Source: Streptomyces silvae
Lineage (GTDB): Bacteria; Actinomycetota; Actinomycetes; Streptomycetales; Streptomycetaceae
DNA length: 64,000 nt
Reading direction: 5' to 3'
Assembly: GCF_016745505.1 (NCBI RefSeq)
Contig: NZ_JAERUC010000200.1
Coordinates: forward strand, 1 to 64,000
Shown here: piece by piece, positions 25,576 to 34,897 of the stretch
Position numbering within the stretch: position 1 is the stretch's first letter
Layout: each line of letters starts with the position of its first letter
Made by a program: the position numbers and the translations under genes
Notes under the pieces: model-generated
Database searches by the model: none
What the model was told of the DNA's origin: nothing
Seen by the model: only the letters and a program-made list of their open reading frames with translations

Positions 25576-28008
25576 GTGACGACGTCCATCGAAGGCAGGA
25601 TCGCCGAGGAGCTCGGCGTACGTGAGCGTCAGGTGAAGGCGGCCGTCGACTTGCTCGACGGCGGCTCGACCGTGCCGTTCATCGCGCGCTACCGCAAGGA
25701 AGCGACCGAGATGCTCGACGACGCGCAACTGCGCACGCTCGAGGAGAGGCTGCGGTATCTGCGGGAACTCGAGGACCGCCGTACGGCGGTCCTCGATTCC
25801 GTACGTGAGCAGGGCAAGCTCGATGCCGCCCTGGAGGCGCAGATCCGGGCGGCCGAGACCAAGGCGCGGCTGGAGGACATCTACCTGCCGTTCAAGCCGA
25901 AGCGCCGGACCAAGGCGCAGATCGCGCGCGAGGCGGGCCTGGAGCCCCTGGCCGGCGGGTTGCTCGACGACCCGTCCGTGGACCCGCTCACCGCCGCCGC
26001 GGCGTACGTCGACCCCGACAAGGGTGTCGCGGACCCCGCCGCGGCGCTGGAGGGCGCCCGGTCGATCCTGACCGAGCGCTTCTCGGAGGACGCCGACCTC
26101 ACCGGCGAGCTGCGCGAGCGCATGTGGTCACGCGGCCGGGTCGTCGCGAAGGTGCGGGACGGCAAGGAGGAGGCCGGCGCGAAGTTCGCCGACTACTTCG
26201 ACTTCGCCGAGCCGTTCACCGCGCTCCCCTCGCACCGCGTCCTCGCGATGCTCCGGGGCGAGAAGGAGGATGTGCTCGACCTGGTCCTGGAGCCCGAGGA
26301 GCCGTCGGAGCAGCCGGGCCCCTCCTCGTACGAGAACATGATCGCCCGCCGGTTCGGCGTCGCGGACCGCGGCCGTCCCGGGGACAAGTGGCTGGGCGAC
26401 ACGGTCCGCTGGGCCTGGCGGACCCGGATCCTCGTCCACCTCGGGATCGATCTGCGGCTCCGGCTGCGGACGGCGGCGGAGGACGAGGCCGTACGCGTCT
26501 TCGCGTCGAACCTGCGCGACCTGCTGCTCGCCGCACCGGCCGGCACCCGGGCGACGCTGGGGCTCGACCCCGGTTTCCGTACGGGCGTGAAGGTCGCCGT
26601 CGTGGACGCGACCGGCAAGGTCGTCGCGACGGACGTCATCCACCCGCATGTGCCGGCGAACAAGTGGGACCAGTCGCTCGCCACGCTGGAGCGCCTCGCC
26701 AGGGAGCACCAGGTCGACCTGATCGCGATCGGGAACGGCACGGCGTCCCGCGAGACCGACAAGCTCGCGGGTGAACTGTGCGACAGGCACCCGGAGCTGA
26801 AGCTCACCAAGGTGATGGTGTCGGAGGCGGGCGCCTCCGTGTACTCGGCGTCGGCGTTCGCCTCGCAGGAGCTCCCGGACATGGACGTGTCGCTGCGCGG
26901 CGCGGTCTCGATCGCGCGCCGGCTCCAGGACCCGCTGGCCGAGCTGGTGAAGATCGACCCGAAGTCGATCGGCGTCGGCCAGTACCAGCACGACCTGTCC
27001 GAGGTGAAGCTGTCGCGTTCCCTGGACGCCGTGGTCGAGGACTGTGTGAACGGCGTGGGGGTCGACGTCAACACCGCGTCGGCGCCGCTGCTCTCGCGGG
27101 TCTCCGGCATCGGCTCCGGACTGGCCGAGAACATCGTGGCGCACCGGGACACGAACGGCCCGTTCCGCTCCCGCCGGGCGCTCAAGGACGTGGCGCGGCT
27201 CGGCCCGAAGGCGTACGAGCAGTGCGCGGGCTTCCTCCGGATCCGGGGCGGGGACGACCCGCTGGACGCGTCGAGCGTGCACCCCGAGGCGTACCCCGTG
27301 GTGCGCACGATGGTGAAGCGGACCGGCGGGGACGTCGCCGCGCTGATCGGCAACACGGACACCCTCCGGTCGCTGCGGCCGGACGACTTCGTGGACGAGA
27401 AGTTCGGTCTGCCGACGGTCACGGACATCCTCAGGGAGCTGGAGAAGCCGGGCCGCGACCCGCGTCCCGCCTTCCGGACGGCCACGTTCAAGGAGGGCGT
27501 CGAGAAGCTCGGCGACCTGGCCCCCGGGATGGTGCTGGAGGGGGTCGTGACGAATGTGGCGGCGTTCGGCGCGTTCGTGGATGTCGGCGTCCACCAGGAC
27601 GGGCTCGTCCATGTGTCGGCGATGTCGCGGACGTTCGTGAAGGACCCGAGGGATGTCGTGAAGCCGGGCGACATCGTGAAGGTGAAGGTCATGGACGTCG
27701 ACATCCCGCGCAAGCGCGTCTCCCTGACCCTGCGGCTCGACGACGAGGCCGCGGCCGGTCCGGGCGGCGGGCAGGGCCCGAAGCGTGAGCGGAACGCGCA
27801 GGGCGGCGGCGAGCGGCCGCCCCGGCAGCGGCAGGGGCAGGACGGCCGTCAGGGGGGCAACGGGCAGCGGCGTGACAGGCGCGGAGGCTCGGGCGGCGGC
27901 GGTGGCGCGGCGCGCCCTGCCGCGGCGCCCGCCAACAGCGCGATGGCCGACGCGCTGCGGCGCGCCGGGCTGACGGGCGGCTCCGACAAGGGCGGCTCCC
28001 GGCGCTGA
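25576..28008 (+). CDS. tex: Tex family RNA-binding protein
   Basis: An 810-residue Tex protein. In order it has the Tex N-terminal helical region, a YqgF-like RNase-fold domain (TLGLDPGFRTGVKVAVVD), helix-hairpin-helix units (LLSRVSGIGSGLAENIVAHR), and an S1 RNA-binding domain (GMVLEGVVTNVAAFGAFVDVGVHQDGLVHVS). A low-complexity Gly/Arg/Gln tail of about 70 residues follows, longer than in most Tex proteins. Tex associates with the transcription and RNA machinery. The GTG start (VTTSIEGRIAEELG) matches the family N-terminus. Confidence 0.93.
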   Translation: MTTSIEGRIAEELGVRERQVKAAVDLLDGGSTVPFIARYRKEATEMLDDAQLRTLEERLRYLRELEDRRTAVLDSVREQGKLDAALEAQIRAAETKARLEDIYLPFKPKRRTKAQIAREAGLEPLAGGLLDDPSVDPLTAAAAYVDPDKGVADPAAALEGARSILTERFSEDADLTGELRERMWSRGRVVAKVRDGKEEAGAKFADYFDFAEPFTALPSHRVLAMLRGEKEDVLDLVLEPEEPSEQPGPSSYENMIARRFGVADRGRPGDKWLGDTVRWAWRTRILVHLGIDLRLRLRTAAEDEAVRVFASNLRDLLLAAPAGTRATLGLDPGFRTGVKVAVVDATGKVVATDVIHPHVPANKWDQSLATLERLAREHQVDLIAIGNGTASRETDKLAGELCDRHPELKLTKVMVSEAGASVYSASAFASQELPDMDVSLRGAVSIARRLQDPLAELVKIDPKSIGVGQYQHDLSEVKLSRSLDAVVEDCVNGVGVDVNTASAPLLSRVSGIGSGLAENIVAHRDTNGPFRSRRALKDVARLGPKAYEQCAGFLRIRGGDDPLDASSVHPEAYPVVRTMVKRTGGDVAALIGNTDTLRSLRPDDFVDEKFGLPTVTDILRELEKPGRDPRPAFRTATFKEGVEKLGDLAPGMVLEGVVTNVAAFGAFVDVGVHQDGLVHVSAMSRTFVKDPRDVVKPGDIVKVKVMDVDIPRKRVSLTLRLDDEAAAGPGGGQGPKRERNAQGGGERPPRQRQGQDGRQGGNGQRRDRRGGSGGGGGAARPAAAPANSAMADALRRAGLTGGSDKGGSRR

Positions 28009-28067
28009 TGACCCCGCGCGGGTCTCGGGCGGCACAGCGGTCGCCCGGGGCCCGCGCACGGACCGCA

Positions 28068-28098
28068 CCTGCCCGTCCCGGATTCCGGGGCGGGCAGG
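28068..28098. terminator. Bidirectional terminator between tex and the ABC-F gene
   Basis: Arms CCTGCCCG-T-CCCGG and CCGGG-G-CGGGCAGG around a three-base ATT loop, 14 bp with one T-G pair. It is located between two convergent genes and can serve both. Confidence 0.8.
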
Positions 28099-28104
28099 CC
28101 CGCG

Positions 28105-29745
28105 TCAGCCGGCCTCGGTGACCTTGCCGTCCGCCACCTCGACGCGGCGGGTCGTCCGGACCGCCTCCAGCATCCGCCGGTCGTGCGTGACCAGCAGTAG
28201 CGTCCCGGTGTACGCCTCCAGGGCGGACTCCAGCTGTTCGATCGCCGGAAGGTCCAGGTGGTTCGTCGGCTCGTCCAGGACCAGCAGGTTGACGCCCTTG
28301 CCCTGGAGGAGGGCGAGGCCGGCCCGGGTGCGCTCGCCGGGCGAGAGCGTGGTCGCGGGGCGCAGCACATGGGCGGCCCGCAGGCCGAACTTGGCGAGCA
28401 GGGTGCGCACCTCGGCGGGCTCGGTGTCGGGGACGGCGGCGCAGAAGGCGTCCAGCAGGCTCTCCGTGCCGTGGAACAGCTTGCGCGCCTGGTCGACCTC
28501 GCCCACCACGACGCCCGAGCCGAGCGAGGCGTGGCCGGCGTCGAGGGGCAGCCTGCCGAGCAGGGCGGCGAGCAGGGTGGACTTGCCGGCCCCGTTGGCG
28601 CCGGTGATGGCGACCCGGTCCGCCCAGTCGATCTGCAGGGTCGCCGGGCCGAAGGAGAACCCGCCGCGGAGGACGGCGGCGTCGCGCAGGGTGGCCACGA
28701 CGGAGCCGGAGCGCGGGGCGGAGGCGATCTCCATCCGCAGGTCCCACTCCTTGCGCGGTTCCTCGACGACGTCGAGGCGCTCGATCATGCGCTGGGTCTG
28801 CTTGGCCTTCGCGGCCTGCTTCTCGCTGGCCTCGCTTCGGAACTTGCGGCCGATCTTGTCGTTGTCCGTGGCCTTGCGGCGGGCGTTCTTGACGCCCTTG
28901 TCCATCCAGCCGCGCTGCATCTGGGCGCGGCCTTCGAGCGCGGATCGCTTGTCGGCGTACTCCTCGAACTCCTCGCGGGCGTGGTTCCGCGCCCGCTCGC
29001 GCTCCTCCAGGTAGGAGGCGTAGCCGCCGCCGTAGAGGTTGATCTGCTGCTGGGCGAGGTCGAGTTCCAGGACCTTGGTGACCGTGCGCATCAGGAACTC
29101 GCGGTCGTGGCTGACGACGACGGTGCCGGCCCGGAGCCCGGAGACGAAGCGCTCCAGGCGTTCCAGGCCGTCGAGGTCCAGGTCGTTGGTGGGCTCGTCG
29201 AGCAGGAAGACGTCGTAGCGCGACAGCAGCAGCGAGGCCAGGCCGGCGCGGGCCGCCTGGCCGCCGGAGAGGGCCGTCATCGGGAGGTCGAGACCGATGG
29301 TCAGGCCGAGGTCGGCGGCGACCTCCTCGGCGCGTTCGTCGAGGTCGGCGCCGCCGAGGGAGAGCCAGCGCTCCAGCGTCTCGGAGTACGCGTCGTCCGC
29401 GCCGGGCGCTCCGTCGACCAGGGCCTGGGTGGCGGCGTCCATGGCGGTCTGGGCGTCCGCGACCCCGGTGCGGCGGGCGAGGAACTCCCGTACGGACTCG
29501 CCGGCGCGGCGCTCGGGCTCCTGCGGGAGGTGTCCGACGGTGGCGGTGGGCGGGGAGAGCCTCAGCTCGCCCTCCTCCGGCCGGTCGAGACCGGCGAGCA
29601 GGCGGAGCAGCGAGGACTTTCCGGCGCCGTTGGCTCCGACGAGACCGATCACGTCGCCCGGCGCGACCACGAGGTCGAGCCCTGCGAAGAGTGTGCGGTC
29701 GCCGTGTCCGGCGGCGAGTTCCTTGGCGACGAGAGTGGCAGTCAT
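28105..29745 (-). CDS. ABC-F family ATPase
   Basis: A 546-residue protein with two ABC domains and no membrane segment. Walker A motifs are GANGAGKSS and GANGAGKST, with Walker B LLDEPTNDLDL and LDEPTNHLDL and signatures LSGGQ and LSPGE. A charged linker between the domains (EEFEEYADKRSALEGRAQMQRG and on) is the P-site tRNA interaction motif region of ABC-F proteins. Such proteins act on the ribosome. Its housekeeping-like promoter region gives no sign of drug regulation, unlike the second ABC-F gene at 55948. Confidence 0.9.
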   Translation of the reverse strand: MTATLVAKELAAGHGDRTLFAGLDLVVAPGDVIGLVGANGAGKSSLLRLLAGLDRPEEGELRLSPPTATVGHLPQEPERRAGESVREFLARRTGVADAQTAMDAATQALVDGAPGADDAYSETLERWLSLGGADLDERAEEVAADLGLTIGLDLPMTALSGGQAARAGLASLLLSRYDVFLLDEPTNDLDLDGLERLERFVSGLRAGTVVVSHDREFLMRTVTKVLELDLAQQQINLYGGGYASYLEERERARNHAREEFEEYADKRSALEGRAQMQRGWMDKGVKNARRKATDNDKIGRKFRSEASEKQAAKAKQTQRMIERLDVVEEPRKEWDLRMEIASAPRSGSVVATLRDAAVLRGGFSFGPATLQIDWADRVAITGANGAGKSTLLAALLGRLPLDAGHASLGSGVVVGEVDQARKLFHGTESLLDAFCAAVPDTEPAEVRTLLAKFGLRAAHVLRPATTLSPGERTRAGLALLQGKGVNLLVLDEPTNHLDLPAIEQLESALEAYTGTLLLVTHDRRMLEAVRTTRRVEVADGKVTEAG

Positions 29746-29852
29746 CAGGGTGACGATCCTAACGAACCACGGGGGCCCTCCTGCCCGCCGGACCGGGGTG
29801 CGAGCATGGCCTGTCCGGCCCCCGGCACCACGGGGGCGACGCGAGGACAGGG

Positions 29853-30785
29853 GTGAGCACGGTGGCGGATGTGGTCGTGGTGGGTGGCGGGGTCAGCGGG
29901 CTGACCACGGCGCTGCTGCTGGCGGAGCGCGGCCTGCGGGTGCGCGTCTGGTCCAGGGACCCGGCGACGGACACCACTTCGGCCGTGGCCGGTGCGCTGT
30001 GGTGGCCGTACCGGATCGAGCCCGAGGCGCTGGTGGGTGACTGGTCGCTCGAAACCCTCCGGGTGTACGAGGAGCTGGCGGCGGCCCCCGACGAGACCGG
30101 TGTCCGCATGGCCGCCGGGGTCCACGGGGGCGAGCGGCTGTCCACGCTGGGCCCGTGGGCCCGCAGCCTGAAGGACGTCTCCGAGGTGGCGGAGGGGCTG
30201 CGGGTGACCCTTCCGCTGATCGACATGCCGGCCCACCTCCGCTGGCTGGAGGAGCGGCTGAGGGCCGCGGGGGGCGTGGTCGAGCGGCGTACGGTGCGCG
30301 GTTTCGCGGAGGCGGCGGCCGAGGCGCGGGTGGTGGTCAACTGCACCGGCCTCGGCTCCCGTGAGCTGGTGCCGGATCCCGGGGTGCGGCCGGTCAGGGG
30401 CCAGCTGGTCGTGGTGGAGAACCCGGGCATCGAGGAGTGGTTCGCCGAGGCCGATCCGGCGTCCAGCGCGACGACGTACTTCTTTCCGCAGCCGGGCCGG
30501 CTGGTGCTGGGCGGCACGGCGGAGGCGGACGACGCCCGCGCGGAGCCCGATCCGCGCACGGCCGAGGAGATCGTGGCGCGGTGTGCGCGGGTGCGGCCGG
30601 AGATCGCGGGGGCGCGGGTCCTCGGCCACCGGGTGGGGCTGCGGCCGGCCCGGGACGCCGGGGTGCGCATCGAGGCCGAGGAGCTGCCGGGCGGCGGGCT
30701 GCTGGTGCACAACTACGGCCACGGCGGCGCCGGGGTGACGGTGGCGCGGGGCTGTGCGCGGGCTGCGGCCCAGCTGGTGGGCTGA
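29853..30785 (+). CDS. D-amino acid oxidase-like FAD-dependent oxidoreductase
   Basis: A 310-residue DAO-family flavoprotein. The N-terminal FAD motif is VVVGGGVSGLTTALLLAERG, followed by AVAGALWWPYR, typical of D-amino acid oxidases. The later VVNCTGLGSREL and VRGQLVVV segments and the C-terminal HNYGHGGAGVTVARG complete the flavin site. It would oxidise D-amino acids to imino acids with H2O2 release. The GTG start has a weak AGGACAGGG site. There is no visible peroxisomal-type or signal sequence. Confidence 0.88.
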   Translation: MSTVADVVVVGGGVSGLTTALLLAERGLRVRVWSRDPATDTTSAVAGALWWPYRIEPEALVGDWSLETLRVYEELAAAPDETGVRMAAGVHGGERLSTLGPWARSLKDVSEVAEGLRVTLPLIDMPAHLRWLEERLRAAGGVVERRTVRGFAEAAAEARVVVNCTGLGSRELVPDPGVRPVRGQLVVVENPGIEEWFAEADPASSATTYFFPQPGRLVLGGTAEADDARAEPDPRTAEEIVARCARVRPEIAGARVLGHRVGLRPARDAGVRIEAEELPGGGLLVHNYGHGGAGVTVARGCARAAAQLVG

Positions 30786-30797
30786 GCCGCAGCACCC

Positions 30798-32534
30798 TCA
30801 GGCCTGCGGGTCGTTCTTGTGGCGTTCGTCGGTGGTGACGTCCGTGCCGGGGCCGATCCGGATCTCGAAGTCCCCGTCGTACTTGGCGTGTCCCTCGATG
30901 ACGGCCGATTCGACGGCCTCCACGCCGAACTCCCTGCGGACGATCATCGGGTCGTGGCGCAGGTCCCTCATGAGCGCGACGCACATCCCGACCATCACGA
31001 TGGTGAAGGGGGCGGCCACCAGGATGGTCAGGTTCTGGAGGCCCGCCAGGGCGTCCCCCTGCCCGTTGCCGATGAGCAGCATGACCGCCGCGACGGCCCC
31101 GGTGACGACACCCCAGAAGATCACGACCCATTTCGCGGGTTCGAGGACGCCCTTCTGGGAGAGCGTCCCCATCACGATCGAGGCGGCGTCGGCGCCGGAG
31201 ACGAAGAAGATGCCGACCAGGATCATGACGAGGATGCTCATCACGGTGGCGATCGGGTATTCGTGGAGGACCCCGAAGAGCTGGGCCTCGGGGGTGTCAC
31301 CGACGCCCCTGAGCCGTCCGTCCCGCTGGAGTTCGATCGCCGAGCCGCCGAAGACGGCGAACCAGACGAGGCTGACCGTGCTGGGCACCAGGATCACGCC
31401 GCCGACGAACTGCCGGATCGTGCGGCCGCGGCTGATCCTCGCGATGAACATGCCGACGAAGGGCGTCCAGGAGATCCACCACGCCCAGTAGAAGACGGTC
31501 CAGCTGGCGAGCCAGTCGGCTACTTCGCCCTCTCCCGTCGCCTCGGTCCGGCCGGCGAGCTGGGCGAGTTCACCGAAGTACGCCGCGACCGAGGTGGGCA
31601 GCAGGTCCAGGATGATGATGGTCGGGCCGACGACGAACACGAAGATCACCAGGATCAGCGCGAGCACCATGTTGATGTTGGAGAGCCACTGGATGCCCTT
31701 CTCCACACCGGAGACCGCCGATGCGACGAAGGCGGCCGTCAGGACCGCGATGATCGCGACCAGCAGGCCGGTCCCGGTCTTCTCCATCCAGTTGAGCTCC
31801 TGGAAGCCGCTGCCGATCTGCAGGGCCCCGAGACCCAGCGAGGCCGCGGAGCCGAAGAGGGTCGCGAAGATGGCGAGGATGTCGATGATGCGGCCGACGA
31901 CCCCGTGGGAGTGCCGCTCGCCGATGAGCGGGATGAACACCGCGCTGATGGTCTGCCGCCGGTGCCGGCGGTAGGCGCTGTAGGCGATGGCCAGCCCGAC
32001 GACCGCGTAGATCGCCCAGGGGTGGAGTGTCCAGTGGAACAGCGTGGTCGCCATCGCCGTCTGCATGGCTTCGGCCGCGTCGGCGGGGTGGGTTCCCGGG
32101 GGCGGATTGACGAAGTGGGCCAGCGGTTCGCTCACTCCGTAGAACATCAGGCCGATGCCCATACCGGCGCTGAACATCATCGCGACCCAGGAGACGGTCC
32201 TGAATTCGGGCTCCTCCCCCTCCTGGCCCAGCGAGATCTTCCCGTAACGGCTGATCGCCAGCCAGAGGGCGAAGATCACGAAGCCGGAGGCCGCCAGCAT
32301 GAAGGCCCAGCCGCCGTTGTGGATGAGGCCGTTGAGCAGCGTGCTGGAGACGTCCTCCAGCGAGTCGGTGGCCGTGGCACCCCAGATCACGAAGGCGATG
32401 GTGAGCACTGCGGAGACGCCGAACACCACCCGGTCGGTCGTGGGCCGGCGACCGTGGTGCGGAGCGGTGGGCAGATCGGCCGTTACCGGCAGATACCCCC
32501 CTTGCCCACCCGTTCTCTGCTCATCGTGTGACAC
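30798..32534 (-). CDS. BCCT-family betaine/choline/carnitine transporter
   Basis: About 578 residues with twelve predicted helices. The family signature is clear in FYWAWWISWTPFVGMFIARISRGRTIRQF, and the glycine-rich AGMGIGLMFYGVSEP stretch of the Na-coupled substrate site is present. A short C-terminal cytoplasmic tail ends in charged residues. Likely role: uptake of glycine betaine or choline under osmotic stress. The GTG at 32534 has GAAAGG eight bases upstream; the GTG three codons earlier lies too close to that site. Confidence 0.9.
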   Translation of the reverse strand: MSHDEQRTGGQGGYLPVTADLPTAPHHGRRPTTDRVVFGVSAVLTIAFVIWGATATDSLEDVSSTLLNGLIHNGGWAFMLAASGFVIFALWLAISRYGKISLGQEGEEPEFRTVSWVAMMFSAGMGIGLMFYGVSEPLAHFVNPPPGTHPADAAEAMQTAMATTLFHWTLHPWAIYAVVGLAIAYSAYRRHRRQTISAVFIPLIGERHSHGVVGRIIDILAIFATLFGSAASLGLGALQIGSGFQELNWMEKTGTGLLVAIIAVLTAAFVASAVSGVEKGIQWLSNINMVLALILVIFVFVVGPTIIILDLLPTSVAAYFGELAQLAGRTEATGEGEVADWLASWTVFYWAWWISWTPFVGMFIARISRGRTIRQFVGGVILVPSTVSLVWFAVFGGSAIELQRDGRLRGVGDTPEAQLFGVLHEYPIATVMSILVMILVGIFFVSGADAASIVMGTLSQKGVLEPAKWVVIFWGVVTGAVAAVMLLIGNGQGDALAGLQNLTILVAAPFTIVMVGMCVALMRDLRHDPMIVRREFGVEAVESAVIEGHAKYDGDFEIRIGPGTDVTTDERHKNDPQA

Positions 32535-32555
32535 AAATGGCACCTTTCACGCAAT

Positions 32556-32568
32556 GCGAATATTTCGC
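32556..32568 (-). promoter_or_regulatory. GCGAA-TAT-TTCGC dyad upstream of the BCCT gene
   Basis: A perfect 5-bp inverted repeat around an AT centre in an otherwise GC-rich leader, 21 bases before the transporter start. It could be an operator or contain the -10 element for the transporter. Confidence 0.4.
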
Positions 32569-32767
32569 TCTCCGTAGGCAGTACCACACTCGGTGCGCAT
32601 CTTCCGGGATCCCCGAGCGGTACACGCGCGGCCGTTTGCGGAGCGCACGGCTCCGCGTTTCCGGCGTCGGCCCTCTCCGGCCGGGCCGCTAGGCTGGCGG
32701 CGTCCATGCCTGAACCCGCCGGTTCCCGCCGTTCCCAGCCCGGGCGCGCGTGTACGAGGAGCGACCT

Positions 32768-33817
32768 TTGCCCGACCCCACCCCCGATCCGCAGCGTGAC
32801 GTCCGGCCCACCCTGGAGGCGGTCGCGGCCCTCGCCGGTGTGTCCAGGGCGACGGCGTCCCGGGTCGTCAACGGCGGTGCGGGCGTACGTCAGCCCCTGG
32901 TGGACCAGGTGCGCAAGGCGGTCGACGAGCTCGGCTACATCCCGAACCACGCCGCGCGGACGCTGGTCACCCGGCGCAACGGCGCGGTCGCGGTGATCAT
33001 CGACGAGCCGGAGTTCCGGATCTTCTCCGACCCGTTCTTCTCCCGCCAGATCCGCGGGATCAGCCGCGAGCTCAACGCCCACGACGCACAGCTGGTCCTG
33101 CTCCTGGTGGAGGGCAGCGGCGACTTCGACCGGGTCACCCGTTACCTGGCGGGCGGTCATGTGGACGGGGTGCTGGCCTTCTCCCTGCACACCGACGACG
33201 AGCTGCCCGCGATCATCCGGCGGTTCCGCGTCCCGACGGTCTACGGGGGCCGCCCGGAACACCCGTCGTCCGGCGGGGACACACCGCAGGTGCCGTACGT
33301 CGACTGCGACAACCGGGGCGGTGCCCGCGAGGCCGTCCGCCATCTCGTCTCGCTCGGCCGGCGGCGCATCGCGCACATCGCAGGGCCCCGCGACCAGACG
33401 TCGGCGCTCGACCGGATCGACGGGTACCACGACGTGCTCCCCGACGCGGGGAGCGAGCTCGTCGTGGAGGGCGACTTCACCACGGAGGGCGGGGCCAGGG
33501 CCATGGCGGGCCTGCTGGAGGCCCGTCCGGACGTGGACGCCGTCTTCGTCTCCAACGACCTGATGGCCTCGGGCGCCCTGCGGGTGCTGCGCGAACGGGG
33601 CGTCCGGGTGCCGGAGGACGTGGCGGTGGTCGGGTTCGACGACATGACGTCGGTCGCCGAGGCAGCCGTGCCTCCGCTGACGACGGTGCGTCAGGACGTC
33701 GAGGGCATGGGGCGCCTGATGGTGCGCCTGCTGATGGAGCGGCTGAACAGCGACACCGGGACGTGGCCGGAGTCCGTGGTCACCCCGACCGAACTGGTCC
33801 GCCGGGCCTCGGCCTGA
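32768..33817 (+). CDS. LacI-family transcriptional regulator
   Basis: A 349-residue regulator. The N-terminal helix-turn-helix is TLEAVAALAGVSRATASRVVNG, followed by the hinge region (NHAARTLVTRR) and a periplasmic-binding-type effector domain. The TTG at 32768 has GAGGAG five to six bases upstream; an in-frame GTG six codons earlier (32750) lacks a site. No sugar-utilisation operon is adjacent; the divergent neighbour is the BCCT transporter. Its 3' end overlaps the convergent oxygenase gene by 38 bases. Confidence 0.9.
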   Translation: MPDPTPDPQRDVRPTLEAVAALAGVSRATASRVVNGGAGVRQPLVDQVRKAVDELGYIPNHAARTLVTRRNGAVAVIIDEPEFRIFSDPFFSRQIRGISRELNAHDAQLVLLLVEGSGDFDRVTRYLAGGHVDGVLAFSLHTDDELPAIIRRFRVPTVYGGRPEHPSSGGDTPQVPYVDCDNRGGAREAVRHLVSLGRRRIAHIAGPRDQTSALDRIDGYHDVLPDAGSELVVEGDFTTEGGARAMAGLLEARPDVDAVFVSNDLMASGALRVLRERGVRVPEDVAVVGFDDMTSVAEAAVPPLTTVRQDVEGMGRLMVRLLMERLNSDTGTWPESVVTPTELVRRASA

Positions 33818-34673
33818 GTCCTCCGGCGGCCCGCCACTCGGCCCGCGCCGATCTGGCGAGCGGCAGATAGCGCAGCCGCTCCGGGAGCACGGGGACGATC
33901 CGCCGCACCACGGCGCCGAAGCGCCGCAGCCGACGCTCCTGCGCGGGCGTCCAGTCGAGCCCGATGGCCTCGCGGGCGTCCGGTGGCATCAGCCCGACGG
34001 TGAGGAAGCTCCGGAACCGCGCCAGCGGCGGGAGGAGCACCGGCCAGAGCGCCTTCAGGACCAGCCGCAGCACCGGAGGACCACGGTCGGGCGGCGGTAC
34101 GGGGAGGTCGGTGGCGACCAGTTCGCGTACGACGACGGTGGCCTCCACCTCCTCGGCCAGCATCGAGCGGTAGTACGGCCAGAACTCCTCGATCGTCTGC
34201 GGCATGTCCCGGTCGTGGATGCCCAGCACCCGGCCGACCTGGAGCCACTCCTGGTACAGGGCGCGCTCCTGCGCCTCGGTGAGCGGGCGGATCAGGTAGC
34301 GCGACGCGTGCCGGTAGACGGGGAAGCCCGTGGCGTGCACCCAGGCGTAGTTCGCGGGGGTGAGCGCGTGGTAGCGGCGGCCCCGGGTGTCGGTCCCCTG
34401 GATCGTACGGTGCAGCTTCCGCAGCCTGCGCCCCTCCTCCGCGGCGGCCTCTCCCCCGTACACCCAGAGCTGGAGGGAGCTCAGGGACCGCTCGCCGCGT
34501 CCCCAGGGGTCCGTGCGGAAGACTGAGTGCTCGTCGACCCCCGCGCCGACGGCCGGGTGCGCGACCTGGAGGGTGAGAGCGGCGGGCAGCATCAGCAGTC
34601 CGCGGAGGTCGCCGGCGAGGCTCCACAGGACACCGCCCGGCGGTGGCGGTGCGGGCTCTCCTGTGCTGGTCAT
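33780..34673 (-). CDS. MpaB-type oxygenase family protein (DUF2236), copy 1
   Basis: A 297-residue protein of the DUF2236/MpaB family, which includes latex-clearing protein and the MpaB heme oxygenase. Conserved features include LQVAHPAVGAGVDEHS near the N-terminus, the RYHALTPANYAWVHATGF stretch and a membrane-associated region around residues 205-225. It probably binds heme through histidines in those segments. The substrate is unknown. The ATG has a GGGAG site. It is divergent from a second DUF2236 gene 225 bases away. Confidence 0.82.
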   Translation of the reverse strand: MTSTGEPAPPPPGGVLWSLAGDLRGLLMLPAALTLQVAHPAVGAGVDEHSVFRTDPWGRGERSLSSLQLWVYGGEAAAEEGRRLRKLHRTIQGTDTRGRRYHALTPANYAWVHATGFPVYRHASRYLIRPLTEAQERALYQEWLQVGRVLGIHDRDMPQTIEEFWPYYRSMLAEEVEATVVVRELVATDLPVPPPDRGPPVLRLVLKALWPVLLPPLARFRSFLTVGLMPPDAREAIGLDWTPAQERRLRRFGAVVRRIVPVLPERLRYLPLARSARAEWRAAGGLRPRPGGPVRSG

Positions 34674-34836
34674 GCGCGTGCTCCCGGAGGTCGGCGGATG
34701 CTCGGGCCGTGTGTTTCCAGTATGCGATCACCAGGGCGGCGGCGATCCGCGGGGGCGGCGGGAGCGGCGCCACGGGCGAGGCGCGGGGCTGCTTCCTGGA
34801 ATCCGTGTCAGCAGTGTTGACGCGCCCTGTGAAACA

Positions 34837-34862
34837 AGTCAATAGTATTTGTAACTTTGACT
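34837..34862. promoter_or_regulatory. AGTCAA-N14-TTGACT operator candidate between two DUF2236 genes
   Basis: A perfect 6-bp inverted repeat with a 14-base AT-rich spacer, the most AT-rich stretch of the locus, 35 bases before the right-hand DUF2236 start. A TTGACG at 34817-34822 with CAATAG 17 bases further on makes a plausible promoter overlapping it. The nearest regulator is the TetR gene at 37219. Confidence 0.55.
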
Positions 34863-34897
34863 CTCGGTGACTCCGTCCACAGAGGAGGTTGCACACC

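Noticed and set aside
26128..28068. A 646-codon minus-strand frame opposite tex
   Set aside because: Antisense to Tex, which has all family domains; composition is typical of a shadow frame.
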